A stretch of DNA of 64,000 bases from Chloroflexota bacterium (GTDB lineage: Bacteria > Chloroflexota > Anaerolineae > Aggregatilineales > Phototrophicaceae). A model generated the notes under the pieces. It saw only the letters and a program-made list of their open reading frames with translations. It did not search any database and had not been told where the DNA came from. Position 1 is the stretch's first letter. The number at the start of each line of letters is the position of its first letter. Where the stretch lies: assembly GCA_011523735.1 (NCBI GenBank), contig WTGB01000048.1:108306-172305 (forward strand). The letters are read 5' to 3'. Positions 44,619 to 52,984 of the stretch are shown piece by piece. A program made the translations under genes and the position numbers.

Positions 44619-45500
44619 ATGGAACTGAACTTGCAAGAACTCAACGCAATCGAGTTCCCCGTTCCGGTCGAACTTGAAGACAATATCGCCATCACCAGCT
44701 TGAGCCAACTCTACAATTGGGGCCGGCGCAATTCCATGTGGCCCATGCTCTTTGGTTTGGCTTGCTGCGCGATAGAGATGATCGCCACCGCCTCTTCCCG
44801 CTTTGATTTCTCCCGCTTCGGCTTCGAGGTCATGCGCGCTACGCCGCGACAGGCCGACCTGATGATCGTCTCTGGCACCGTGACGAAAAAGATGGTCGTC
44901 CCTATCGTGCGCCTGTATAACCAAATGCCCGAGCCGAAATATGTGCTGGCTATGGGCGCTTGCGCCAGCGGCGGCGGTCCCTTCAAAGAGGGTTACAACG
45001 TCGTATCCGGCATGGATAAGTACTTGCCGGTCGATGTTTACGTGCCCGGCTGCCCGCCAACACCGCAAGCGCTTCTCTATGGCATGATCGCTTTGCAGCG
45101 GAAAATCGACGGCCAGAGCATCGCTAACGGCGACGATGTGCCTTGGTACGGCGTCGGACCGGCCGAGCCAACGCCAGTACCCGTGCTCGGACCGGACATT
45201 ATCGATCCCCGCCAAATGGATATGATACGCCGCCAAGCGGAATCCGCCGCCCGTGACATGGAACTCCTGGGCAGTCGCGAACTCCCGGCGGTCACGCAGA
45301 TGGTCGCTGCGAAAGCGGAAACTGCCGGAGTCGTCGCCGAAGCTGCGCCAGCCGATACGGACGCGCTGAGCGTGGTCTTGCCAACCGGCGGCACACCCTG
45401 GGCAGAAGCGGAAGACATACGCGAGAAGCGCCGCCTCCGTGCCTTGGCGCGTAAGGCTTTGCGCGCCTCCCGCCGGGCAGCACAAGCGGAAGGGGAATAG
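44619..45500 (+). CDS. nuoB: NADH-quinone oxidoreductase subunit B with basic C-terminal tail
   Basis: NuoB carries cluster N2, the last iron-sulfur cluster before quinone in complex I. The N-terminal 165 residues are canonical: GLACCAIEM (Cys49, Cys50), GACASGG (Cys near 115) and PGCPPTPQ (Cys near 145). The protein then runs on to 293 residues; NuoB is usually 160-200 long. The extension is Ala-rich and ends in the motif [20 protein letters not shown] followed by more Arg-rich sequence. A matching tail ends NuoI of the same operon. It precedes nuoCD by 6 bases. Confidence 0.93.
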   Translation: MELNLQELNAIEFPVPVELEDNIAITSLSQLYNWGRRNSMWPMLFGLACCAIEMIATASSRFDFSRFGFEVMRATPRQADLMIVSGTVTKKMVVPIVRLYNQMPEPKYVLAMGACASGGGPFKEGYNVVSGMDKYLPVDVYVPGCPPTPQALLYGMIALQRKIDGQSIANGDDVPWYGVGPAEPTPVPVLGPDIIDPRQMDMIRRQAESAARDMELLGSRELPAVTQMVAAKAETAGVVAEAAPADTDALSVVLPTGGTPWAEAEDIREKRRLRALARKALRASRRAAQAEGE

Positions 45501-45506
45501 TCCCGA

Positions 45507-47387
45507 ATGGAGAACGTCATAACGGCGCCTGAGCAACCAATCGAATCCGCGTCCATCGACGATGCCATCGCCTATCTGAAGTCCAGCCACCCCCATGCGC
45601 TAAAGTTGGACGACCGCGACGGCTATGCGGGCGTGATTGTCGACTCTGATCAGTTACTGAAAGTCGCCCGGATCATCCGCGACGATCTAGGCTTTGATTA
45701 TCTGTCCAGCGCGACGGCCGTCGATTACCTCGGCGAAGGTGACCACATGGAAATGGTCTACCATGCCTATCGGACCAGCGGCGGCGGCGCCTTGGTCTTC
45801 AAAGCCCAGACCGATCGTGAGAATCCTTCGATCCCGTCGCTGACTTCGATCTGGCGCGGCGCGGATTTCCAGGAGCGCGAAGCTTGGGATCTCTACGGGA
45901 TTCGTTTTCCGGGGCACCCCAACCTCAAGCGCATCCTGATGTGGGAAGGCTTCCACGGTCATCCCATGCGCAAGGATTGGCGGGAAGCCTACTACGAAGA
46001 AGAAAAGAAACCTTTCGACAACCGCTGGCCCGGCGGGCACGTCCACCGCTCCGAAGAGAAAAATGTCTTCGGCAAAAACGTGACCTATCCGCCGGATATC
46101 GACCTCAACCGACTGATGGATAGCTCGGAAACAGCCGTATACGAATCGCTCGGACTCGGCGTTGATATCGAGCGCATCATGGACAAGGACGGCTTCGAGA
46201 CCAACGAGCTGGTTGTCAACATGGGTCCCCATCATCCCAGCACGCACGGCGTCTTTCGCATGGTGCTGACGGTTGATGGCGAAACCGTCACTTCGCTTGA
46301 ACCGGTCATGGGCTACCTGCACCGCAATCACGAGAAAATCGGCGAACGCAACACCTACCTGCACAATATCCCCTTCACCGACCGCCTTGATTACATCTCC
46401 AGCATGGGCAATAACCACGGCTATGTGCTGGCGGTCGAGCAGTTGATGAGCCTGGGTCGAAAATACAATCCGCCGACTTATCGTTGCGAGGCATTGCGCG
46501 TGATGATGGTGGAATTGAGCCGCATCGTCAATCACCTGTGGGCGATTGGCTTCTGGCTTAACGACATCGGCGCCTTCTTCACGCCGGTGCTCTATTTCAT
46601 CCAGGAGCGCGAACGCATCCTCGATTTCTTCGAAGCGGTCGCCGGCAGCCGTATGATGTGCAACTACATGCGTTTTGGCGGCCTCTTCGGCGACTTACCC
46701 GAGCGGATCAAGAGCGTCGCCAACCTGACCAACGATCGGGTGCGCGACTACAACACGATGCAGTTCCTCACCGAGATGATCAATGAGCGCATCCCGCGCA
46801 CCATCGACGAATTGGAATTGCTGCTCACGCAAAATGAGATCCTCCTGGAGCGCTCGGTTGATGTCGGTGTCTTGGACGCCGAAGACGCCATCAACTTCAG
46901 CGCCGCCGGACCTCTGCTGCGGGGGAGCGGCGTCGCCTATGATATCCGCCGCGCCGATCCCTACAGCATCTATCCCGAACTGGATTTTGATATCGCCGTC
47001 GAAGAAGAAGGCGATATGTACGCGCGCTATCGAGTCCGTGTGACCGAATTGCGCGAAAGCGTAAGAATACTGCGGCAGATTCTGCCGCGGCTCGAAGCAA
47101 CCAAAGGCGAGTCCATCTGGGCCGATGGCAAGCCCGGCGCCTATGCCCCGCGCGTGCCGCATGGCGAGGCTTACGGCCGCGTTGAGAACGGCAAGGGCGA
47201 GCTCGGTTATTATATCGTTTCAGCTGGCGGTAGAGGCGGCTCGTCGAATCCCTGGCGCTATCATGTCCGCGCGCCCAGCTTTATCAACTTGACGCCCCTT
47301 GGGCACATGAGCATGGGATACAAAGTGGCGGACATCGTCGGCATTCTGGGCAGCATTGATATCGTTCTCGGCGAAACCGACCGTTAG
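45507..47387 (+). CDS. nuoCD: NADH-quinone oxidoreductase fused subunits C and D
   Basis: A 626-residue fusion of NuoC (about residues 1-195, with REAWDLYGIRFPGHPNLKRIL) and NuoD (about 230-626, with VNMGPHHPSTHGV and the end segment SINLTPLGHMSMGYKVADIV-like). NuoD lines the quinone-binding cavity with NuoB; both sit in the peripheral arm at the membrane. Fused NuoCD is known from enterobacteria and several other lineages. It is followed by nuoI after 39 bases. nuoA, nuoE-H and nuoJ-N are not in the window. Confidence 0.94.
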   Translation: MENVITAPEQPIESASIDDAIAYLKSSHPHALKLDDRDGYAGVIVDSDQLLKVARIIRDDLGFDYLSSATAVDYLGEGDHMEMVYHAYRTSGGGALVFKAQTDRENPSIPSLTSIWRGADFQEREAWDLYGIRFPGHPNLKRILMWEGFHGHPMRKDWREAYYEEEKKPFDNRWPGGHVHRSEEKNVFGKNVTYPPDIDLNRLMDSSETAVYESLGLGVDIERIMDKDGFETNELVVNMGPHHPSTHGVFRMVLTVDGETVTSLEPVMGYLHRNHEKIGERNTYLHNIPFTDRLDYISSMGNNHGYVLAVEQLMSLGRKYNPPTYRCEALRVMMVELSRIVNHLWAIGFWLNDIGAFFTPVLYFIQERERILDFFEAVAGSRMMCNYMRFGGLFGDLPERIKSVANLTNDRVRDYNTMQFLTEMINERIPRTIDELELLLTQNEILLERSVDVGVLDAEDAINFSAAGPLLRGSGVAYDIRRADPYSIYPELDFDIAVEEEGDMYARYRVRVTELRESVRILRQILPRLEATKGESIWADGKPGAYAPRVPHGEAYGRVENGKGELGYYIVSAGGRGGSSNPWRYHVRAPSFINLTPLGHMSMGYKVADIVGILGSIDIVLGETDR

Positions 47388-47426
47388 CCGGTTCTGCTGG
47401 GGGCGGCAAAAATTTGAGGAGGTCGC

Positions 47427-48275
47427 ATGTACGGGACCGGATTGGCAAAGGGACTATTGCTGACGTTGCGCCACTTCGTCGAGTCCTACGTTGACGATGT
47501 GCGTTACGGTTTCCGCAAATATCATCACTCGACCGATAACTTCGGCATACGGCAGGGTACTAAGACCAAAGGCGTTATCACCGTACAATACCCTGACGAG
47601 AAAATCGCCGTCCCGGAACGATTCCGTTTCGTGCCATTTCTGATCCTCGAGGATGAGGATCATCCCACGCGCGCTGGCAAGGACTGGTGCACGAGTTGCG
47701 GCATCTGCGCCAAGGTTTGCCCGCCCCAATGTATTTGGATCGTGCGCGGCAATGACCCGGTGACCGGGCGTCCCGTGCCGGAACCCGAAGCCTTCTTCAT
47801 AGATATCGACATCTGCATGAACTGCGGCTACTGCGCCGAATACTGCCCCTTTGACGCGATCAAGATGGATCACGATTACGAACTGGCCAGCTACGACCGC
47901 ACCACCCATCACATCCACGACAAAGAGCGTCTGTCCAAACCCAACTCGTATTGGCGCGGCATCGCCCCGACCCGCGCCTACGAAGAAATGCTCGTGCGCG
48001 GAACCTGGGAGCACAAGGATGCCGCCAAAGAGGCGCGCCGTGGTGCGTCAAGCGCGCGTGGCAGATCGCCGCAACCAGCAGCGGAACCGGCCGCTACAAC
48101 GGTGACGGCAGCCGCTCCCGCTAGCAGCGCAGCGCCTGATGCGAGCGCAACTTCAACACCCGCTCCTGCTGCGGAAGGCGCCACGCCTTGGTCCGAGGAC
48201 GACGCTAAACGCGAAGAGCGCCGCCGCAAAGCGCTCGAACGCAAAGCCCGCCGCGCCGCTAAAAGCAGTCAATGA
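47427..48275 (+). CDS. nuoI: NADH-quinone oxidoreductase subunit I with basic C-terminal tail
   Basis: NuoI holds clusters N6a and N6b, which pass electrons toward N2 in NuoB. The ferredoxin-like core (residues about 1-195) has two full 4Fe-4S motifs, CTSCGICAKVCPP and CMNCGYCAEYCPFDA. A tail of about 85 residues follows: Ala/Pro/Thr-rich, then EGATPWSEDDAKREERRR and a basic end. NuoI is normally 150-190 residues. AGGAGG lies 5 bases before the ATG. It is the last nuo gene here and is followed by 660 non-coding bases. Confidence 0.92.
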   Translation: MYGTGLAKGLLLTLRHFVESYVDDVRYGFRKYHHSTDNFGIRQGTKTKGVITVQYPDEKIAVPERFRFVPFLILEDEDHPTRAGKDWCTSCGICAKVCPPQCIWIVRGNDPVTGRPVPEPEAFFIDIDICMNCGYCAEYCPFDAIKMDHDYELASYDRTTHHIHDKERLSKPNSYWRGIAPTRAYEEMLVRGTWEHKDAAKEARRGASSARGRSPQPAAEPAATTVTAAAPASSAAPDASATSTPAPAAEGATPWSEDDAKREERRRKALERKARRAAKSSQ

Positions 48276-48937
48276 CTCGCCTGGCCTGTTTCTTCCCCAC
48301 CCGATAAGAAATCCGTAGGAACGAGCCGGCGGCGCCCGGACACTCCCGCATCATACGCGAACATATGGTCGCTTTTTCCGGCTGACTTCTGCTATAATGA
48401 TCATCATGAATCCCAAATCGCCCATCCGGCATCTAGCCCGAAAACATGATGATTCCAACCTAAGCAAAACTTCTATCGCGCAAAATCCGGCATTTCAGCC
48501 CGAAAACCCTGCTATATCAATACTGTATCGATAGAATCTGGCAAATATGCTGCAAAATACCTTAGGTTTTTCATCCTCTGTATATCCACAATTGATACCC
48601 GGTTCATCCTTTTTCACCCTTTTTTCATCCTTTGCTTATCTTACGTAATGCACTTGACAGGACACAGACAATGGAAAAACATTTCCGGCTTCTCTTGTCG
48701 AGACCCGTAGCGGCGAAGGACGGACCTGTAGCTGTCGGAGATCAGTGTAGCGAACATCAGTTGCCGGTGCTTTTAATGGAGTACCGGACAAGGCCTGTAA
48801 GGATTACAACTCTCTCGTTAGATATTGGAATCCGACTACTTTCCCTCGAACCGCAACATGCGGGCGACCCGACATTCGTACTTTCGCATTCGGTGGTATA
48901 TTGAAGCCATATTCCTTGGAGTAGCCAGAGGCAAATG
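48276..48937. other. Intergenic region with direct repeats and C/T-rich tracts
   Basis: No convincing gene. It contains a direct repeat, ATCCGGCATCTAGCCCGAAAAC at 48424-48445 and ATCCGGCATTTCAGCCCGAAAAC at 48485-48507; the first is flanked by inverted ATCATCATG (48400-48408) and CATGATGAT (48445-48453). TATAAT stands at 48393-48398. Further right are several TTCATCC/TTCACCC tracts (48560-48640) and a TGGTATATT extended -10 at 48894-48902 that may serve the next gene. Confidence 0.4.
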
Positions 48938-49990
48938 ATGAGCAGCATTGACGAACGCGTGATGCAGGCGCTTTCAACCGTGATTGAGCCGGAGTTAAAC
49001 CGAGATATCGTGTCGCTGGATATGGTGCGCGATTTGTCGATCAGGGAAGGCACAGCGGAATTTACCATTGTCTTGACCACGCCGGCCTGCCCGCTGAAGG
49101 ATGTCTTCATCGAACGCTGCAACGCCGCTTTGCTTGGAAAAGTCGAAGGCATCGACCAGGTTCGCATTAACTGGGACGCGCAGGTCCCAACCGACCGGCG
49201 CATCCACGGCCGACTTGATGTGCCGATGAACAGCATCGTCGCCATCGCCAGCGGCAAGGGTGGGGTAGGCAAGAGCACCGTGGCGACCAATCTCGCTGTC
49301 TGCCTGGCCGATGCCGGCGCTAGCGTCGGCTTGATCGACGCCGATATTCTCAACCCCAATATCCCGCAGATGTTTGGCTTGGGCAGCGGACGCCCCAAAG
49401 TGGCAAACAACAAAATGCAGCCGCTGGAAGTATACGGCGTCAAGCTGATCAGCACTGGCTTCCTCACGACGCCGGACAAGCCCATGATCATGCGCGGTCC
49501 CATGCTTCATAGCGCGATACGGCAATTCTTCACCGATGTCGAATGGGGAAGGCTGGACTACATGATCGTTGACCTGCCGCCGGGCACAGGTGATGCGCCG
49601 CTCTCGCTGGCGCAATCATTTCCGCTGACCGGCAGCATCATCGTCACACAGCCGCAAGCGGTTGCTGTCGCCGATGCGATTCGCGCGGCCGCTATGTTTG
49701 ATCAACTCAAAGTGCCGGTTTTGGGCGTGATAGAAAATATGGCGGGCGAATTCTTCGGCAATGGCGGCGGCGAAGCATTCGCTGAAAGCCGGGACTTCCC
49801 CTTCCTGGGCCGGCTGCCGCTGGCGGCCAATGTCCGTGAAGGCGGCGACTATGGAAGACCGGTCTCGATTCATAATCCGGACTCACCGGCGGGCCGCGCC
49901 TTTCGGCAATTGTCCGAAATTGTGGCGGCGCGCATTAGCGTCGCGATGCTGCAGGGCGCCGATGTCATTCCAATCAACATCATCAGCTGA
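48938..49990 (+). CDS. Mrp/ApbC-type P-loop ATPase
   Basis: A 350-residue protein of the Mrp/NBP35 family, whose members carry or insert Fe-S clusters. Residues about 1-85 are a MIP18 (DUF59) domain with TTPACPLKD; the ATPase begins with ASGKGGVGKST (near residue 105) and has DADILNPNIP, DLPPGTGDAPL and IENMAGEFFGNGGGEAF. The CxxC that binds the bridging cluster in most Mrp proteins normally follows IENM; here it is absent and replaced by a Gly-rich loop. The second ATG of ATGATG is preferred from its AGAGG spacing. Location after the nuo operon fits Fe-S supply, but the missing Cys pair leaves its mechanism open. Confidence 0.85.
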   Translation: MSSIDERVMQALSTVIEPELNRDIVSLDMVRDLSIREGTAEFTIVLTTPACPLKDVFIERCNAALLGKVEGIDQVRINWDAQVPTDRRIHGRLDVPMNSIVAIASGKGGVGKSTVATNLAVCLADAGASVGLIDADILNPNIPQMFGLGSGRPKVANNKMQPLEVYGVKLISTGFLTTPDKPMIMRGPMLHSAIRQFFTDVEWGRLDYMIVDLPPGTGDAPLSLAQSFPLTGSIIVTQPQAVAVADAIRAAAMFDQLKVPVLGVIENMAGEFFGNGGGEAFAESRDFPFLGRLPLAANVREGGDYGRPVSIHNPDSPAGRAFRQLSEIVAARISVAMLQGADVIPINIIS

Positions 49991-50005
49991 TCGTTGAAGA
50001 ATGCT

Positions 50006-50287
50006 TCAGTCGTCCATGCCTAAGACCTGAACGTTGTCTTCGCTCTTGATCGGGTTGTAGCGGCCAATGAGCAGCCAAAACAGCAAGCTTAACAAGAGCG
50101 CAATGAGAAATGCCACGAGCGTCTCGTCATGAAGATTGCCTTTGAGGAAGGCATTATGTCTTATGACAAGCAGGCATACCGCCACAAAGAAAATAGCCAG
50201 GCGTCGTCGCTTAGGTTCCGTGCGCTGGATCATCACCAGCAACAGAGCGGCGGTCACAGCTATCAGCGCAACATAATTCCAGTCCAT
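50006..50287 (-). CDS. Small three-span membrane protein
   Basis: A 93-residue protein made of three hydrophobic segments (about residues 5-20, 30-46 and 57-76) and an acidic C-terminal tail. I do not recognise a family. The start MDWNYVALIAV is chosen because the sequence upstream in frame looks non-coding. Its start lies 68 bases from that of the divergent STAS gene. Function unknown. Confidence 0.55.
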   Translation of the reverse strand: MDWNYVALIAVTAALLLVMIQRTEPKRRRLAIFFVAVCLLVIRHNAFLKGNLHDETLVAFLIALLLSLLFWLLIGRYNPIKSEDNVQVLGMDD

Positions 50288-50355
50288 AGTGATATCAGCA
50301 CTCTTGCTTCGACAAGTGCATTCTAACACGTTTGCCCCGAAGGGAGATACAGACA

Positions 50356-50688
50356 ATGAGGATCGAGCGTTCCAGACAAGGCAACATCCTGATAATCGAA
50401 GCCGGCGGAAATATCGACCGGATTAGCGCCGAGCAATTGGGTTCCTTCTTGCAATACGAAATTGAAGCGGGTAAACGATTCCTGGTGCTCGATTTGCAGA
50501 GTGTAACCAACATGGGGCAAGATGGACTCTGGGAAATGGTCACCGCCCTAAAACGCGTCAGGCGCGCCAAAGGCGATCTGCGCCTCGCCCAACCCTCTGA
50601 CCACGTTCGCGCTGCCCTGGAAATGTCCGGGCTGGATCAGATCTTCCGCATATTCGAATCCCAAGCCGACGCCCTAGCCAGCTTCTGA
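50356..50688 (+). CDS. STAS-domain protein (anti-sigma-factor-antagonist-like)
   Basis: A 110-residue single STAS domain, as in SpoIIAA and RsbV. It begins MRIERSRQGNILIIEAGGNID and contains LVLDLQSVTNMGQDGLWEM. In regulated antagonists the Ser phosphorylated by the partner kinase sits in D(S)SGL; here the site reads GQDGL, so no Ser or Thr is available. GGGAG lies 9 bases before the ATG. No anti-sigma kinase or phosphatase is adjacent. It may act as a constitutive binding module. Confidence 0.8.
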   Translation: MRIERSRQGNILIIEAGGNIDRISAEQLGSFLQYEIEAGKRFLVLDLQSVTNMGQDGLWEMVTALKRVRRAKGDLRLAQPSDHVRAALEMSGLDQIFRIFESQADALASF

Positions 50689-50713
50689 CGCGGGTCCCTC
50701 ATCACATTCGAAT

Positions 50714-52345
50714 TCACCGGTTTCGCTTCCAACTGTTGATGTCATCGAGATCCACCGCTTCTGCGTTCGGCGGCAAGTAATTCCCTTCGCATTCGATCGC
50801 GCTCGGCGGCAGATCCGTCCGCGGCTGCAGCAAAGCGCGCTCAGGATTGAAAAAGTTCCATGCAGCGCGCGATATCTCTTCCACCAGGGGCCATAGCTTT
50901 TCGTAGTCTTGAAATTCTGTCTGTTCCCAGAGAAATACCGATATCACATAATGCCGTCCATTTGGCGAATAAACAACGCCGGCATCGCCAACCGTATCGA
51001 ATATCCAACCGTTCTTGTGCGAGATACGCACATCGGGCGGGATGCCGCCTTGCAGAAGGCGTTCAAGATCATTAGCGCTGGTGACTTCCAGGATCTGTCG
51101 GCATTCCTGTTGCGTGATTTGCCCTTGCGGCAGAGCCAAAGCCAAGCCGGAATCGTAATGCGCGCAGTCATATACCAGGCTAAAAATTGTGCCCAAATCT
51201 TTTGCAGTCGTCTGATTGAAGGGGTCCGGCTCTGTGTCAAAAGCCTCATTAGGCGTCGTCGCCGGCGCTGTAATCGAGCCAAGAGCCTGACCTTCCACGC
51301 CGAGGAAGAAAGGCGCCGTGATATAAGAATTGCCCCCGCCTACTGCCTGGATCGTATTGGAAACGCTGCGCAAACCGGTGAAAATATCGCCTCCGCCAAT
51401 GATTTCCATGAGCAGGTTGGAGGAACTGTTGTTGCTGCAAAGCAGTGAATTGGCGATGAGCCAGGCTTCCCCGGCTGTAGGTTCGCGATCCAGCCGGCGA
51501 AAATACTCGATGATGATCGGCACCTTGATTGTACTTGCCGCCGAATAAGCCACGTCGCCCAGTATGTTGATTTCTTCACCGGTCGCCAAATCCAAAATAT
51601 AGATGGAAGCCACCGTGCTTAGCCCGTCGTAGATGAAGCCCTGATTGTCCAAGTAGTTGATTATGAGTTCCTCCAAGGATCCCAAGTCCAGCCTACCGTT
51701 GCCAAGATCACTGACGGGTAGGCGAACGCTACGCTGATCAGCTGAACGGAGCGTGGCATCCACCGATGTCATGGCCGAGGCTATGTCTAAAGCGTAACCG
51801 CTGGCGCCGGGATAGACCCGAAGTGTTTCCAAATCGAAAGTTGCTTTGCCCGGCGGATCATCATAGCGCGCTGCAACATCGCGCAAGAAGGCTTCCAGCG
51901 CATTATCTTGATAGTCGGCGACAAGCGGAATATCTTGCGGTACTGTCAACTCAATGCCCAACATAAAGTCGAGAAATCGCCGCCAGAAACCGCCTCCTTC
52001 AACAGCGGAAGCCAAGGCGCGCGCCAGCATCGGCTCACTGCTGATACGCCAACCCACTTGATCAGGATGCAATTGAATCGGATGTTCCCCAATTCTATCG
52101 GTGTACAGCATGAGGATAGGCTCTGCGTAAGCCCGTTCCCAGCGGGCGACGGCGTCCCGCTCGCTCAAGTGTCCAACGCTGATGCCCGCGACCGTAACAC
52201 CGGCGGGCAACTGTTGTTCACGCCGGCTGAAAACCACAAGATCATAAACGAGCAATCCGCTGGCCGCAGCGATACAGAGAGCTGAAAACGTAAGCAAAAA
52301 GGGAAATCCCTTTCGGCGACGGCGAGAACTCAGGCTTGATCCCAT
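50714..52345 (-). CDS. Exported serine beta-lactamase-like protein with peptidoglycan-binding-type N terminus
   Basis: A 543-residue protein with one N-terminal membrane span (about 14-35). A VanW/PG_binding_4-like region follows (PAGVTVAGISVGHLSERDA), then a class A beta-lactamase fold (about 235-500): SxxK as STIK near residue 270, an SNN-type second motif in CSNNSSSN, and the third motif as SHKNGW where K-T/S-G is usual. It is likely an extracytoplasmic serine hydrolase acting on peptidoglycan or a peptide; true beta-lactam hydrolysis is uncertain. It overlaps the end of the upstream Nudix gene by 16 bases. Confidence 0.75.
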   Translation of the reverse strand: MGSSLSSRRRRKGFPFLLTFSALCIAAASGLLVYDLVVFSRREQQLPAGVTVAGISVGHLSERDAVARWERAYAEPILMLYTDRIGEHPIQLHPDQVGWRISSEPMLARALASAVEGGGFWRRFLDFMLGIELTVPQDIPLVADYQDNALEAFLRDVAARYDDPPGKATFDLETLRVYPGASGYALDIASAMTSVDATLRSADQRSVRLPVSDLGNGRLDLGSLEELIINYLDNQGFIYDGLSTVASIYILDLATGEEINILGDVAYSAASTIKVPIIIEYFRRLDREPTAGEAWLIANSLLCSNNSSSNLLMEIIGGGDIFTGLRSVSNTIQAVGGGNSYITAPFFLGVEGQALGSITAPATTPNEAFDTEPDPFNQTTAKDLGTIFSLVYDCAHYDSGLALALPQGQITQQECRQILEVTSANDLERLLQGGIPPDVRISHKNGWIFDTVGDAGVVYSPNGRHYVISVFLWEQTEFQDYEKLWPLVEEISRAAWNFFNPERALLQPRTDLPPSAIECEGNYLPPNAEAVDLDDINSWKRNR

Positions 52346-52815
52346 GCCACGCTCCTTCTTCGTAGCGCGCGGGCCGCCTCAATCGCACGATGATGAAAAG
52401 GCTTCAAGTTCCGCAAATGTTCCCTGCCTATCCACTCATAGCCAAGCAGTTCATGACTCAGCTTGCTGACCGGGCTCATCGCTTCACAGAGGAAAGCAAG
52501 GTCAATATGATTTGGCGCGGTCTTATTAACATGCACAACACACAGGGCTTTCGCCTCGAGTTGCAATTCCTCCTTAAGCTCCCGCAATACACTTTTTGCC
52601 GGGTCCTCATCAGCGTCAACCCAGCCGCCGGGCAATCCCCAGGGAAAGTGCGGATGGTAGGCATGTTCGACCAGCAAGACCCGATCGTGATCGTCGAAAA
52701 CGACCGCGGCAACGCCAACGGTATAACGGGCTTGCGCTCGGCTAAAAACCTGATAGGGCAGTTGCAATAGGAAAGGAAACCTGCGTAGCAGGGCAGCAAT
52801 CTGTCGGGTCATCAT
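52330..52815 (-). CDS. Nudix hydrolase
   Basis: A 161-residue Nudix protein. The Nudix box is GGWVDADEDPAKSVLRELKEEL, with the catalytic REL-EE glutamates in place. Such enzymes cleave nucleoside diphosphates linked to other groups; the substrate cannot be told from the box. It overlaps the beta-lactamase-like gene downstream by 16 bases and is probably translated together with it. Confidence 0.82.
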   Translation of the reverse strand: MMTRQIAALLRRFPFLLQLPYQVFSRAQARYTVGVAAVVFDDHDRVLLVEHAYHPHFPWGLPGGWVDADEDPAKSVLRELKEELQLEAKALCVVHVNKTAPNHIDLAFLCEAMSPVSKLSHELLGYEWIGREHLRNLKPFHHRAIEAARALRRRSVAWDQA

Positions 52816-52984
52816 AGTCGCTTCGATTGTTTAGGCGCCGCACTGAGTGTAGAATGTTGCTCTTCCAGCGTCAACAGCAATCCACACTACCTTGAACGAG
52901 GCATTGCCAGCAGGTCTGTGCCGTTCTGTAAGTACGCTATTCATGCTTATGCTATACTGACTCGATAACCAGACTGCCTGGCGG

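Noticed and set aside
48632..48904. Plus-strand frame of 90 codons before the Mrp gene
   Set aside because: No ribosome site, no recognisable domain, and it lies in a gap of repeats and C/T-rich tracts.
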